Origin: CAVZZV01 sp963779845
Lineage (GTDB): Bacteria > Bacteroidota > Bacteroidia > Bacteroidales > GCA-2748055
Direction: 5' to 3'
Assembly (NCBI GenBank): GCA_963779845.1
Contig: CAVZZV010000006.1
Location: forward strand, 248,001 to 312,000
Length of the DNA stretch: 64,000 nucleotides
Shown here: positions 27,858-37,168 of the stretch, piece by piece
Position numbering within the stretch: the stretch's first letter is position 1
Layout of the letters: each line of letters opens with the position of its first letter
Position numbers and translations under genes: made by a program
Notes under the pieces: generated by a model
The model's input: the letters and a program-made list of their open reading frames with translations, nothing else
What the model was told of the DNA's origin: nothing
The model's database searches: none

Positions 27858-29963
27858 ATGCAGGAATTACTGGAAACGGAAATAAAATTTCTTCCTGGTG
27901 TGGGACCACGAAAGGCAGAATTGCTGAACAGGGAACTGGCGATTTTTACCTACAGGGATCTATTGTATTATTTTCCCTACCGTTATCTCGACCGGACCCA
28001 GTTTTATACAATCGATGAGCTGAGTCCTGACCTTCCCTATATACAGTTAAAAGGGAAAATAACCGGATATGAAAAAATCGGAGCCGCAAGGGGACATAAA
28101 CGACTGGTTGCAGGATTTAGCGACGGGACAGGGGAAATTGAACTCATCTGGTTTCAGGGATATAAGTGGATAACAGAAACCTACACACCGGGAAGTGAAT
28201 TTATTGTTTTCGGTAAGCCCTCTGTTTTTAACGGAAAGATCAATATAATTCACCCTGATCTGGATCCGGCTGAAAAACAAACTCAACTGACCGAAAAACT
28301 TCAGCCCCTTTATCATACTTCCGAAAAACTCAAGAACAACTATTTGACCAGCAAAGCAATCCAAAAACTGATCCATTCCCTCCTTCTTATACTTAGAAGC
28401 GATATTGAAGAAAGCCTTCCTGCCTACCTGCTAAAAAAAGCCCGGCTAATCCCACTTTGGGAAAGTCTTCACAATATACATTTCCCTGAAAGTCCTGAAA
28501 AATTTAAAAAAGCGGAGTTCCGGCTGAAATTCGAAGAATTGTTTTTCATCCAATTGAAAATTTTAAAAACGAGGGCTAACAGAATAGAAAATATCCGCGG
28601 ATTTATGTTTACCCGTGTTGGCGATTATTTCAATACTTTTTATAAAGAAAAGTTACCCTTTGAACTGACCGGAGCCCAAAAAAAAGTCTTAAAAGAAATC
28701 CGTGCCGACATGGGATCAGGTAAGCAGATGAGCCGTCTGCTTCAGGGCGACGTAGGCAGCGGAAAAACCCTTGTTGCTCTTATGAGCATGCTTATTGCAC
28801 TGGACAATGGTTTTCAGGTTTGTCTGATGGCCCCTACTGAAATACTGGCCCGACAACATTTTAAATCCTTGACAGATTTTCTTAAAGGAATGGAGGTTAA
28901 AATTGATATACTGACCGGCTCAACCAAAAAAGCGGCACGAGAAAAATTACATGGCCATCTCCGTGAGGGCAGCCTCCATATCCTGGTCGGCACCCATGCT
29001 CTTCTTGAAGATGAGGTCAGGTTCCTGAACCTCGGGCTGGTCATCATCGACGAGCAACATCGGTTTGGAGTTGCCCAGCGCGCAAGATTATGGAAGAAAA
29101 ACACACAGATACCCCATGTTCTGGTGATGACGGCAACCCCAATTCCCCGGACCCTGGCGATGACCCTGTATGGAGACCTTGACCTATCCATTATCGATGA
29201 ACTGCCTCCGGGAAGAAAACCGATAAAAACATATCATATCACAGATAGCAAGCGATTAAGAATGCATGGTTTTATCCGGCAACAGATCGCTTCAGGCCGT
29301 CAGATATACATTGTCTACCCCCTCATCAAAGAATCGGAGAAAATGGATTTCAAAGACCTTGAAGATGGTTACGCGGCAATCACCGACGCCTTCCCCCCGC
29401 CCGACTATTATGTAAGCGTTGTTCATGGCAAGATGAAAGCTGACGAAAAAGAGGTGTCGATGAGGCAATTTGCCACCGGAAAATCCCAGATACTTGTGGC
29501 GACCACGGTTATTGAAGTGGGCGTCGATGTCCCAAATGCAAGTGTTATGGTAATTGAAAGTGCTGAACGCTTCGGGCTTTCCCAGCTTCATCAACTGAGA
29601 GGAAGAGTCGGTCGCGGGGCAGACCAGTCACATTGTATACTCATGACCGGCTACAAACTTTCTGTCGATTCCCGAAAAAGGATGGAAACTATGGTAAGAA
29701 CTAACGATGGGTTTGAGATTGCCGAAACCGATCTCAAACTGCGGGGTCCCGGGGATATTGAGGGGACACAGCAAAGCGGGATACCCTTTGACCTTAAAAT
29801 TGCCCATCTGGGGAAAGATGGTCAAATCCTTCTGTATGCACGGGATATTGCATTGGAGATCCTCGAATCTGATCCAGGCTTGATCAGGGAGGAAAACCAA
29901 ATCCTGCAAAAACAAATGCGTAAAAAATTTTTAAAAGATTTTAATTGGTCCCTAATAGGATAA
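27858..29963 (+). CDS. recG: ATP-dependent DNA helicase RecG
   Basis: A 701-residue helicase. The N-terminal wedge/OB domain opens IKFLPGVGPRKAELLNRELAI with YFPYRYLDRTQ and has an OB fold at about 60-130. Helicase motifs are GDVGSGKTLVALM (Walker A, about residue 297), IIDEQHRFGVAQRA (DEQH, about 397), TATPIPRTLAMTLYGDLD, and VDVPNASVMVIESAERFGLSQLHQLRGRVGRG (quoted in parts: motifs V-VI). Length and domain order match RecG, which reverses stalled replication forks and branch-migrates Holliday junctions. It appears to be a stand-alone gene. Confidence 0.96.
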   Translation: MQELLETEIKFLPGVGPRKAELLNRELAIFTYRDLLYYFPYRYLDRTQFYTIDELSPDLPYIQLKGKITGYEKIGAARGHKRLVAGFSDGTGEIELIWFQGYKWITETYTPGSEFIVFGKPSVFNGKINIIHPDLDPAEKQTQLTEKLQPLYHTSEKLKNNYLTSKAIQKLIHSLLLILRSDIEESLPAYLLKKARLIPLWESLHNIHFPESPEKFKKAEFRLKFEELFFIQLKILKTRANRIENIRGFMFTRVGDYFNTFYKEKLPFELTGAQKKVLKEIRADMGSGKQMSRLLQGDVGSGKTLVALMSMLIALDNGFQVCLMAPTEILARQHFKSLTDFLKGMEVKIDILTGSTKKAAREKLHGHLREGSLHILVGTHALLEDEVRFLNLGLVIIDEQHRFGVAQRARLWKKNTQIPHVLVMTATPIPRTLAMTLYGDLDLSIIDELPPGRKPIKTYHITDSKRLRMHGFIRQQIASGRQIYIVYPLIKESEKMDFKDLEDGYAAITDAFPPPDYYVSVVHGKMKADEKEVSMRQFATGKSQILVATTVIEVGVDVPNASVMVIESAERFGLSQLHQLRGRVGRGADQSHCILMTGYKLSVDSRKRMETMVRTNDGFEIAETDLKLRGPGDIEGTQQSGIPFDLKIAHLGKDGQILLYARDIALEILESDPGLIREENQILQKQMRKKFLKDFNWSLIG

Positions 29964-30083
29964 AATTCCCTCCTCTTTTCAGCCCTCGCTCTGAATTTCT
30001 TTTCAATACCTGTGGTTAATCATTTTTTAAACCCTTCTATTTCCCGGTTGTTATACTTATGTAAACGCACATAAATTCCGACC

Positions 30084-31496
30084 ATGAGATTCTTTACCCA
30101 ACCCAAATTTTTCATGCTTTCAGTTTTGGTATTCCTTCTTAATGCCAATGAAATGAGGGCCCAAATTAAGATTGGGGAAACTATGGTTGATACCACTACT
30201 TTGATTGGTGGGTTGGATACCCCATGGGAAATTTTATGGGGCCCGGATAATTACCTATGGATAACTGAAAGGTATGGGAGGGTGAGCAGGATCGATCCCC
30301 TATCCGGTACCTTAACCGAAATACTAACCATTGCGGATGTCTATGAGGATCAGGAAGCCGGCCTCTTGGGGATGGCCCTGCATCGTGATTTCGAAAACAA
30401 GCCCTTGGTTTTCCTCGTTTATACCTATAGGGAGGAATCCCGGACCAAAGAAAAACTGGTTCAGTATAGTTACCACAATGGGCTGTTGGATTCGCCGGTG
30501 ATATTACTGGAGGACATTCAAGGGGCCTCCTTTCACATTGGATCCCGGATAGCCATCGATACCAATAACTGTATATTTTTAACCACGGGAGATGCTACAG
30601 AAACCTCCCTGGCCCAGGACCCCGGCTCTCTGAGCGGTAAGATCCTCAAAATGAAGATAGATGGAAGTATCCCACCTGACAATCCCGACCCGGGAAGCTA
30701 TGTCTGGTCGCTCGGTCATCGGAATCCTCAGGGACTGGTCATCAGCCCGTCGGGAAAGATTTACAGTTCCGAACACGGTCCCGATTCCGATGATGAACTA
30801 AACATCATAAGGAGGGGGGGTAATTACGGTTGGCCCGTCGTTGAAGGTTATTGCGATAATGAAAGTGAAATTGGTTTTTGCGATACGAATAATGTACGTC
30901 AGCCTATACTGGCCTGGACCCCTACCCTGGCAGTGGCCGGTATCGACTATTATACCAGCGATGCCATCCCTTTTTGGCATAACTCAATCCTTATGGCCTG
31001 CCTTAAGGCCCAAAAGCTCGTCGCAGTTCATTTGGACGAGGAAGGTAACACCGCTTTGAACGAATCCTCATTTTTCCAAAATGCTTTTGGTCGCCTTAGG
31101 GATGTCTGTATTTCCCCTGATGGAGTTGTTTATCTGGCAGTTTCGAATAAAGACGGCAGGGGGATTCCTAAAAACGTTGACGATCGCATCATTCAGATTG
31201 GAAAAGCTGAAGGACAAGGCCTTTTTTCCCCGTCACACGATAATAAATTATTGATCTACCCTAACCCATCATCAGGAAATAAGTTTAGCCTTAATATCCC
31301 TGATATCGCTAATTCCTTATGGGAACTATGTATTTATGACGGCAGCGGACGACAGATCCTCACAAAGCAAATCAGATTTGAAGGAAAAGATTTTGAATTT
31401 GAGCATAAATTTGCACCTGGTTTCTATATTGTCTCCTTGAAGAATCCGGAAAAAGTGTATAATTCAATTCTAATAAATTATCCAGAGCCTGAGTGA
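30084..31496 (+). CDS. Secreted PQQ-type sugar-dehydrogenase-like beta-propeller with T9SS sorting domain
   Basis: A 470-residue exported protein: signal peptide ending MRAQ (about residue 26), then a six-bladed glucose/sorbosone dehydrogenase propeller. Typical stretches are LDTPWEILWGPDNYLWITER, QEAGLLGMALHRDF, LYLTTGDA-like FLTTGDATE, SLSGKILKMKIDGSIPPDNP and GHRNPQGLVISPSGKIYSSE with HGPDSDDELNII. The last 80 or so residues (LLIYPNPSSGNKFSLNI ... GFYIVSLKNPEKV) form a type A T9SS C-terminal sorting domain, so the enzyme is probably released or attached at the cell surface. It may oxidise sugars with a quinone cofactor; PQQ dependence is family-based. Residues 225-235 carry GNYGWPVVEGYC, with extra cysteines that may form a disulfide. 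Confidence 0.88.
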   Translation: MRFFTQPKFFMLSVLVFLLNANEMRAQIKIGETMVDTTTLIGGLDTPWEILWGPDNYLWITERYGRVSRIDPLSGTLTEILTIADVYEDQEAGLLGMALHRDFENKPLVFLVYTYREESRTKEKLVQYSYHNGLLDSPVILLEDIQGASFHIGSRIAIDTNNCIFLTTGDATETSLAQDPGSLSGKILKMKIDGSIPPDNPDPGSYVWSLGHRNPQGLVISPSGKIYSSEHGPDSDDELNIIRRGGNYGWPVVEGYCDNESEIGFCDTNNVRQPILAWTPTLAVAGIDYYTSDAIPFWHNSILMACLKAQKLVAVHLDEEGNTALNESSFFQNAFGRLRDVCISPDGVVYLAVSNKDGRGIPKNVDDRIIQIGKAEGQGLFSPSHDNKLLIYPNPSSGNKFSLNIPDIANSLWELCIYDGSGRQILTKQIRFEGKDFEFEHKFAPGFYIVSLKNPEKVYNSILINYPEPE

Positions 31497-31682
31497 CTCC
31501 CCCTGAATTCTCTTCCGGTTCCATGGCAGAGGCTATAGCACCACCACCATCAGTATAGTAAAGAGGGTACCAAAAAATATATTTTTCCTCCATTTAGGGC
31601 TTTCAATTATTTATAATCAAAATAAATTATCATAATACCCTCATAAACTGTTAAAAAGCAAGTTTTAATAATTCCTGAATTA

Positions 31683-31690
31683 TAATTTTG
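31683..31690 (+). promoter_or_regulatory. Promoter -7 element of the rnf operon
   Basis: TAATTTTG matches TAnnTTTG and ends 21 bases before the rseC ATG at 31712. The -33 element is not clear. It is the only promoter-like site before rseC-rnfBCDGEA. Confidence 0.4.
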
Positions 31691-31711
31691 TACCTCAAAT
31701 TAAAGGTCAAT

Positions 31712-32140
31712 ATGTCTGCCAGTTCAACCATTGAACATTCGGGAATAGTGGAAAGCATAAGCAGTGGAGGGATAAGAGTTAAGTTTACCGCCTTTTCAGC
31801 CTGTGCCTCCTGTCATGCCAAAGGTTATTGCTCAGCTTCTGAAATGGAAGAAAAAGAAATTTCCATTCAAAATTATACAGGTAACTACCAGGTAGGGGAA
31901 AAAGTGAATATTATCATGGCCCGTGCACTCGCCACTAAGGCCCTTACTATTGGTTATATTTTCCCATTTCTTTTGATTGTTATTTTGTTATTAGGTTTGT
32001 CTGCTATGGGTATCAATGAGTTGCAAGCTGGGATCATTTCACTAACCACTCTGCTTCCCTATTATCTTTTGATATATCTGTTTCGAAATAAAATCGAGAG
32101 AAAGTTTATTTTTTCAATCAGAAAATACAATTATGTCTGA
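31712..32140 (+). CDS. rseC: RseC/MucC family protein of the rnf operon
   Basis: A 142-residue membrane protein. I start at the ATG at 31712 (MSASSTIEHSG); the upstream TTG would place the start directly behind the -7 element. An N-terminal domain with clustered cysteines (CASCHAKGYC, about residues 29-38) precedes two membrane helices (about 73-95 and 101-121). RseC proteins are associated with Rnf/Rsx complexes, and the cysteine set could bind a metal or Fe-S cluster. In Bacteroidota rseC is the usual first gene of the rnf operon. It overlaps rnfB by 8 bases. Confidence 0.87.
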   Translation: MSASSTIEHSGIVESISSGGIRVKFTAFSACASCHAKGYCSASEMEEKEISIQNYTGNYQVGEKVNIIMARALATKALTIGYIFPFLLIVILLLGLSAMGINELQAGIISLTTLLPYYLLIYLFRNKIERKFIFSIRKYNYV

Positions 32141-32996
32141 TGTCTTAATATTTACGATAATAAGTTTAAGCCTGATAGGGATTCTTTCGGCTCTTATATT
32201 GTATGTAGTAGCCAGGAAATTTAAGGTTTATGAGGATCCGCGCATCGATTTGGTGGAAGCCGAGTTGCCCTCTGCCAATTGTGGCGGTTGTGGTTTCGCA
32301 GGGTGCAGGGCTTTTGCAGAGGCATTGGTAAAAGCGGATGTCCTGAACGATCTCTATTGCCCCGTGGGTGGTAATGATACCATGAAAATAACCGCTGAAA
32401 TTCTGGGTAGGCAAGCCAGTGAGCAAGCCCCGACTGTTGCCGTGGTACGTTGCAACGGGACACCACAATTTCGTCCCCGTACCAATAATTATGACGGGGC
32501 AATTTCCTGTGCTGTAGCCCATAGCTTATATATTGGTGAAACAGACTGCCCATACGGCTGTCTGGGTTGTGGCGACTGTGTTGAAGCCTGTGCTTTCGAT
32601 GCCATTCATATGAACGCGGCCACAGGCCTGCCAGAAGTAACCGACGAAAAATGTACGGCTTGCGGAGCCTGTGTCAAAGCTTGCCCGAGGGATATCATCG
32701 AGCTCAGGAAGAAAAACCCTAAAGACCGGAAAATTTTTGTTTCATGCATTAATGAAGACAAGGGGGGTGTGGCAAGAAAATATTGCTCGGTAGCCTGCAT
32801 TGCCTGCACTAAGTGTGTTCAGGTTTGCCCCTTTGAGGCGATAACCATGGGAAACAATCTAGCTTATATCGATCCTGTAAAATGTAGGTTGTGCCGCAAA
32901 TGCGTTCCGGTTTGCCCCACCAATTCTATCCTGGAAATCAATTTCCCGCCACGGAAAGATAAAGTGGAAAAAGAAGAAGAGCGGCAACAAGCATAA
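32133..32996 (+). CDS. rnfB: Rnf electron transport complex subunit B
   Basis: A 287-residue iron-sulfur protein: one N-terminal membrane helix (about 5-27), the Fe-S domain ANCGGCGFAGC (about 48-58) with a later Cys in LYCPVGG, then ferredoxin-like clusters CLGCGDCVEAC, CTACGACVKACP, CIACTKCVQVCP and CRLCRKCVPVCP. This cysteine-rich, multi-cluster form is typical of Bacteroidota and clostridial RnfB. It takes electrons from ferredoxin on the cytoplasmic face and passes them into the Rnf chain. It lies between rseC and rnfC. Confidence 0.96.
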   Translation: MSDVLIFTIISLSLIGILSALILYVVARKFKVYEDPRIDLVEAELPSANCGGCGFAGCRAFAEALVKADVLNDLYCPVGGNDTMKITAEILGRQASEQAPTVAVVRCNGTPQFRPRTNNYDGAISCAVAHSLYIGETDCPYGCLGCGDCVEACAFDAIHMNAATGLPEVTDEKCTACGACVKACPRDIIELRKKNPKDRKIFVSCINEDKGGVARKYCSVACIACTKCVQVCPFEAITMGNNLAYIDPVKCRLCRKCVPVCPTNSILEINFPPRKDKVEKEEERQQA

Positions 32997-33039
32997 GCAA
33001 TGAAAAAAGAGATGATTTTAAAACCGAGGGAGGTATAAA

Positions 33040-34374
33040 GTGTTAAAAACATTTTCCAAAGGAGGGGTACATCCAGATTCAAATAAACTTTCTGCAGAAA
33101 AACCGCTTCAAATTTTACCCTTGCCGGAAATCCTGACCATTCCGGTTTCCCAACACATTGGAGCACCGGCTAAAGTTCTTGTGAAAAAAGGGGATAAAGT
33201 TCTTACAGGTCAGTTAATAGCACAGTCGGGCGGATTTGTTTCCGCAAACGTGCATGCTTCTGCCAGTGGGACAGTGCAGAAAACCGACCTTTTCATGGAC
33301 AGTTCAGGTTATCGGCGTATGGCAGTGCAGATCAAAGTTGAAGGCGATGAGTGGATAGAAGGGGTTGATCATTCAAGTGACATCCGTAAAACTTTTTCCC
33401 ATAGTGCAGAAGAAATTATCAGCATCATCAGCGACGCCGGGCTGGTTGGCTTAGGTGGTGCTACTTTCCCATCACATGTCAAACTTACGGTCCCTAAAAA
33501 CAAAAAAGTGGAATATCTCCTGGTCAATGGGGTTGAATGTGAACCCTATCTGACCGCAGACCACGCCCTCATGTTGGAAAAAGGCGAAGAGATTTTAGTC
33601 GGCATACGGATCATGATGAAAGCCCTGAAGGTTGAAAAAGCCATTATCGGGATAGAAAACAATAAAAAAGATGCCATAGAGCACCTAAGAAGGCTCACTG
33701 GAAAAGAAGAAGGGATCGATGTGGTGGCCCTTAAAGTAAAGTATCCTCAGGGTGGAGAGAAACAACTGACTCAGGCAATCCTTGGAAGGGAAGTTCCGTC
33801 CGGCGGATTGCCCATCGATGTCGGCGTAGTAGCCTTCAATGTCGGAAGTTTTTATGCAGCCTACGAAGCAGTCCAGCATCATAAACCTTTAATAGAGCGG
33901 GTCGTCACTGTGACAGGTAAATCGCTCAAAAACCCTTCAAATTTTATTGTCCGCATTGGCACGCCCATAAGAGCATTAATTGAAGCTGCCGGAGGATTAC
34001 CGGAAGACACCGGAAAGATAGTAAACGGGGGCCCGATGATGGGCAAGGCACTCCTCAGCCTTGATGTCCCGATTGTGAAAGGAAGTTCAGGCATCCTGGT
34101 AATTCCGGAAAAAGAGGCTCAAAGAAAATTGGTGATCAACTGTATCCGCTGTACCAAGTGTGTGAATGTATGCCCTATGGGCCTTGAACCATACCTTCTA
34201 ATGAGTTTGTCCCAAAATGAAATGTGGGAAAGAATGGAGGCTGAGAAGGTAATGGATTGTATTGAATGCGGCTCGTGCAGCTTTATTTGTCCTTCAAACA
34301 GGCCTTTGCTGGACTACATCAGATTGGGTAAGCAAAATGTTTCCAAATTGATTAGATCAAGAAAAATTAACTAA
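33040..34374 (+). CDS. rnfC: Rnf electron transport complex subunit C
   Basis: A 444-residue protein starting at a GTG at 33040, preceded by GGAGG at 33029-33033. The N-terminus LKTFSKGGVHPDSNKLSA is the RnfC barrel-sandwich start. A flavin/NADH-binding Rossmann domain like that of NuoF follows (LVGLGGATFPSHVKL, VNGVECEPYLTADHALM), then SLBB-like sequence and two 4Fe-4S motifs, CIRCTKCVNVCP and CIECGSCSFICP, near residues 370-420. It exchanges electrons with NAD+/NADH. It is followed by rnfD after 17 bases. Confidence 0.96.
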   Translation: MLKTFSKGGVHPDSNKLSAEKPLQILPLPEILTIPVSQHIGAPAKVLVKKGDKVLTGQLIAQSGGFVSANVHASASGTVQKTDLFMDSSGYRRMAVQIKVEGDEWIEGVDHSSDIRKTFSHSAEEIISIISDAGLVGLGGATFPSHVKLTVPKNKKVEYLLVNGVECEPYLTADHALMLEKGEEILVGIRIMMKALKVEKAIIGIENNKKDAIEHLRRLTGKEEGIDVVALKVKYPQGGEKQLTQAILGREVPSGGLPIDVGVVAFNVGSFYAAYEAVQHHKPLIERVVTVTGKSLKNPSNFIVRIGTPIRALIEAAGGLPEDTGKIVNGGPMMGKALLSLDVPIVKGSSGILVIPEKEAQRKLVINCIRCTKCVNVCPMGLEPYLLMSLSQNEMWERMEAEKVMDCIECGSCSFICPSNRPLLDYIRLGKQNVSKLIRSRKIN

Positions 34375-34391
34375 CCGATTCGCCTGTCGAT

Positions 34392-35390
34392 ATGAAAATA
34401 CTAACAGTTTCCCCCTCCCCTCATGTCCAATCGAACGAATCGGTTCCCAGGCTGATGTATGGCGTTATCTTCGCCCTCCTTCCGGCTTTCGCGGTCTCCG
34501 TCTATTTTTTCGGAATCGGAATGCTTATTATCACAACCACATCGATAGTTTCCTGTGTTCTATTTGAGTATTTGATTCAAAAATACCTTCTTAAGCAGCC
34601 GGTCTCTCATTTTGACGGTTCAGCAATGCTCACAGGACTATTGCTGGCTTTTTGCCTTCCGGCAAATATACCGGTATGGATAGTTCTGATCGGATCCCTT
34701 GTTGCCATTGGCGTAGGGAAAATGACATTCGGAGGGATAGGGAACAATCCCTTTAACCCAGCCCTTGTAGGAAGGGTTTTTCTTTTCGTCTCCTTTCCGG
34801 TAGCCCTAACCTCTTATCCAAAACCGGGTCAGTGGTTACAATATACCGATGCGATTACCGGGCCCACCCCCCTTAGTTTGTTAAATGAAAGTGGAGCCTC
34901 AGGACAAGGCATTGCAGAAGTGATATCTTCAGTTCCCTCCTATCTCGACATGTTTATTGGCAAAATGTCTGGTTCCGCGGGTGAAGTTGCCGCCCTCGCC
35001 CTTCTTCTCGGACTTTTATATATGCTATGGAAGGGGATCATTTCCTGGCATATTCCGATTAGTATTCTTTTAACTGTATTCATTTTTACGGGAATACTCT
35101 GGCTGGTAAATGATGAAAAATTTGTCAATCCTCTGTTCCACCTTCTCACCGGAGGCCTTATGCTCGGTGCAATCTTTATGGCGACCGATTATGTAACCTC
35201 CCCCATGACAAAATCAGGTATGTTAGTTTATGGCATTGGAATAGGAGTTCTGACTGTTTTGATCAGGGTTTTTGGTTCCTATCCTGAGGGCGTTCAGTTT
35301 GCCATCCTGATATTCAACGGGTTTACCCCGCTTATCAATAAATATTTTAAACCAAAAAGATTCGGAGAAGCCAGACATGTCCAAGCGTGA
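34392..35390 (+). CDS. rnfD: Rnf electron transport complex subunit D
   Basis: A 332-residue polytopic membrane protein of the RnfD/NqrB family. Typical stretches are SPSPHVQSNESVPRLMYGVI at the N-terminus, HFDGSAMLTGLLLAFCLP, GKMTFGGIGNNPFNPALVG, and GGLMLGAIFMATDYVTSPMT at about 252-271, where the Thr in the ATDYVTSP section is the expected covalent FMN site. It is part of the ion-pumping membrane core. Its end overlaps rnfG by 14 bases. Confidence 0.95.
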   Translation: MKILTVSPSPHVQSNESVPRLMYGVIFALLPAFAVSVYFFGIGMLIITTTSIVSCVLFEYLIQKYLLKQPVSHFDGSAMLTGLLLAFCLPANIPVWIVLIGSLVAIGVGKMTFGGIGNNPFNPALVGRVFLFVSFPVALTSYPKPGQWLQYTDAITGPTPLSLLNESGASGQGIAEVISSVPSYLDMFIGKMSGSAGEVAALALLLGLLYMLWKGIISWHIPISILLTVFIFTGILWLVNDEKFVNPLFHLLTGGLMLGAIFMATDYVTSPMTKSGMLVYGIGIGVLTVLIRVFGSYPEGVQFAILIFNGFTPLINKYFKPKRFGEARHVQA

Positions 35391-35973
35391 ATCCACTTTC
35401 AAGAATATGGTAATAAGCCTTTTCCTTGTTACCTTCATTTCCTCGGCAAGCCTGGGAACTGTTTACGAATTAACGAAAGTCCCTATTGCCGAAGCGGCCA
35501 TCAAAGCAAAGAATACGGCTATATCAACCGTTCTCCCGGAGTTCGATAACGATCCCTATCAACAAAGTTTTAAAGTGCCTTCCGACATGGACTCTCTCAC
35601 CTTTTATCCGGCCACAAAAAATGGTGAGCTTGTGGGGATGGCCGTCGAAACCTATACCATGAAAGGTTTTAATGGGTTTATACTTCTTATGGTAGGATTT
35701 ACTCCGGATGGCACCATTCATTCTGTAGCTGTTCTTGAACATCAGGAAACACCGGGATTGGGAGAGAAAATACAATCGGACAAATCCGGCTTCGCCCTTC
35801 AGTTTGAGGGAAAAAATCCCGCTGAATTCAAATTACAGGTCAAAAAAGATAAGGGGGATATTGATGCCATTACCGCATCTACAATAACTTCAAGGGCCTA
35901 TGCTGACGCTGTACAACGTGCCTATAATTCATTTATGGCTTATAAATCCAATTCTGCAACCCCTAAATCATAA
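35377..35973 (+). CDS. rnfG: Rnf electron transport complex subunit G (FMN-binding)
   Basis: A 198-residue protein with one N-terminal membrane helix (about residues 9-31) and an FMN-binding domain facing the periplasm. DAITASTITSRAYADAV at about 163-179 holds the flavinylation motif; the second Thr of STITS is the expected FMN-phosphothreonine attachment residue. HQETPGLGEKIQ at about 121 is the second conserved stretch of the family. Attachment of FMN needs an ApbE-type transferase, which is not in this window. Confidence 0.94.
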   Translation: MSKRESTFKNMVISLFLVTFISSASLGTVYELTKVPIAEAAIKAKNTAISTVLPEFDNDPYQQSFKVPSDMDSLTFYPATKNGELVGMAVETYTMKGFNGFILLMVGFTPDGTIHSVAVLEHQETPGLGEKIQSDKSGFALQFEGKNPAEFKLQVKKDKGDIDAITASTITSRAYADAVQRAYNSFMAYKSNSATPKS

Positions 35974-35982
35974 CTGCAAAAT

Positions 35983-36571
35983 ATGAATCAATGGCAAAAT
36001 TTCAGTAAAGGGTTTTTAAAGGAAAGTCCCATTTTTGTATTATTCCTGGGACTGTGTCCTACCCTGGGTGTTACCTCCACAGCGATTAATGGAATGGGGA
36101 TGGGACTTGCCACGGCATTTGTGTCTGATCATGTCCAACCTGGTCATTTCCCTGGTAAAGAACATCATCCCGGATAAGGTACGGATCCCCTCTTACATCG
36201 TGATTATCGCCACTTTCGTCACGGTAGTGGAGCTGGTCATGAAAGCCTATGTTCCTGAACTTTACAAGGCGCTGGGGTTATTCATCCCCTTAATCGTTGT
36301 AAACTGTATTGTGTTGGGTCGGGCAGAAGCATTTGCATCAAAAAACAGCTGGTTGAGTTCCATTATTGATGGTGCAGGTATGGGGTTTGGTTTCACTTTC
36401 GCGCTTACCCTTTTGGGAACGGTGCGGGAGCTCCTGGGCAATGGTTCTTTTTTCGGATTAAAATTCATAGAGGGCGACGGCATCCTCCTCTTCATATTGC
36501 CCCCTGGTGCTTTTCTTGCTCTGGGATACCTGATCATGCTAATGACCAAATTGAAGAAGAAAATCTATTAA
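35983..36571 (+). CDS. rnfE: Rnf electron transport complex subunit E, interrupted by one frameshift
   Basis: Starts MNQWQNFSKGFLKESPIFVL at 35983, a standard RnfE N-terminus, with FLGLCPTLGVTSTAING. At 36121-36125 one extra base breaks the frame; without it the text reads GLATAFVLIMSNLVISLVKN and continues to the stop at 36571 as a normal polytopic protein (VNCIVLGRAEAFASKN, DGAGMGFGFTFALTLLG). The reconstructed length is about 195 residues with six membrane segments. RnfE with RnfA forms the paired membrane core carrying a 2Fe-2S site. All neighbours are intact, so a sequencing insertion is the simplest explanation. Confidence 0.93.
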
Positions 36572-36583
36572 CCCAAAATTATT

Positions 36584-37156
36584 ATGGAATATATCATTAT
36601 TGTTATTTCCGCAGTATTCGTTAGCAATATCGTCCTGAATCAGTTTCTGGGTATCTGCCCCTTCATTGGAGTGTCCAATAAAGTCGAAACAGCGTTAGGT
36701 ATGACCGGGGCAGTGACCTTCGTAATGGTAATTTCCACCCTGGTTACCTATCTGCTCTTCACCTACCTGCTGGTACCTCTGGGTATTGCCTTTGCCAGAA
36801 CCATTACCTTCATACTTGTTATTGCAGCCCTTGTTCAACTGGTGGAAATAATTCTCAAGAAAATCAGCCCCTCCCTTTACCAGGCATTGGGGATCTTCCT
36901 GCCACTTATCACTACAAACTGCGCCGTGCTGGGAGTTGCAGTTTTGACTGTTCAAAAAGATTTAAATTTGTTGGAAAGCGTTTTTTTTGCTACCGGCAAT
37001 GCCCTCGGATTCGGACTTGCGCTGATTCTGTTCTCAGCTATAAGAGAACAGCTCGAATTACTGAAAATCCCCAGGGCAATGAGAGGGGTACCTATTGCTT
37101 TTATCGTGGCCGGATTGCTTGCCCTTGCCTTTATGGGTTTCGCAGGAATCGTATAG
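36584..37156 (+). CDS. rnfA: Rnf electron transport complex subunit A
   Basis: A 190-residue polytopic membrane protein with about six helices. Family signatures are FVSNIVLNQFLGICPFIGVS at about 12-31 and LITTNCAVLGVAVLTVQKD at about 107-125, with paired cysteines thought to bind a membrane 2Fe-2S cluster with RnfE. It is the last rnf gene and lies 12 bases after rnfE. With it the set B-C-D-G-E-A is complete, so the organism probably couples ferredoxin oxidation to NAD+ reduction and ion export. Confidence 0.96.
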   Translation: MEYIIIVISAVFVSNIVLNQFLGICPFIGVSNKVETALGMTGAVTFVMVISTLVTYLLFTYLLVPLGIAFARTITFILVIAALVQLVEIILKKISPSLYQALGIFLPLITTNCAVLGVAVLTVQKDLNLLESVFFATGNALGFGLALILFSAIREQLELLKIPRAMRGVPIAFIVAGLLALAFMGFAGIV

Positions 37157-37168
37157 TCAAATTTCAAG

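Noticed and set aside
30057..30074. TTATGT/ACATAA dyad before the sugar-dehydrogenase-like gene
   Set aside because: Only six AT-rich bases per arm near a start codon; expected by chance at this base composition.
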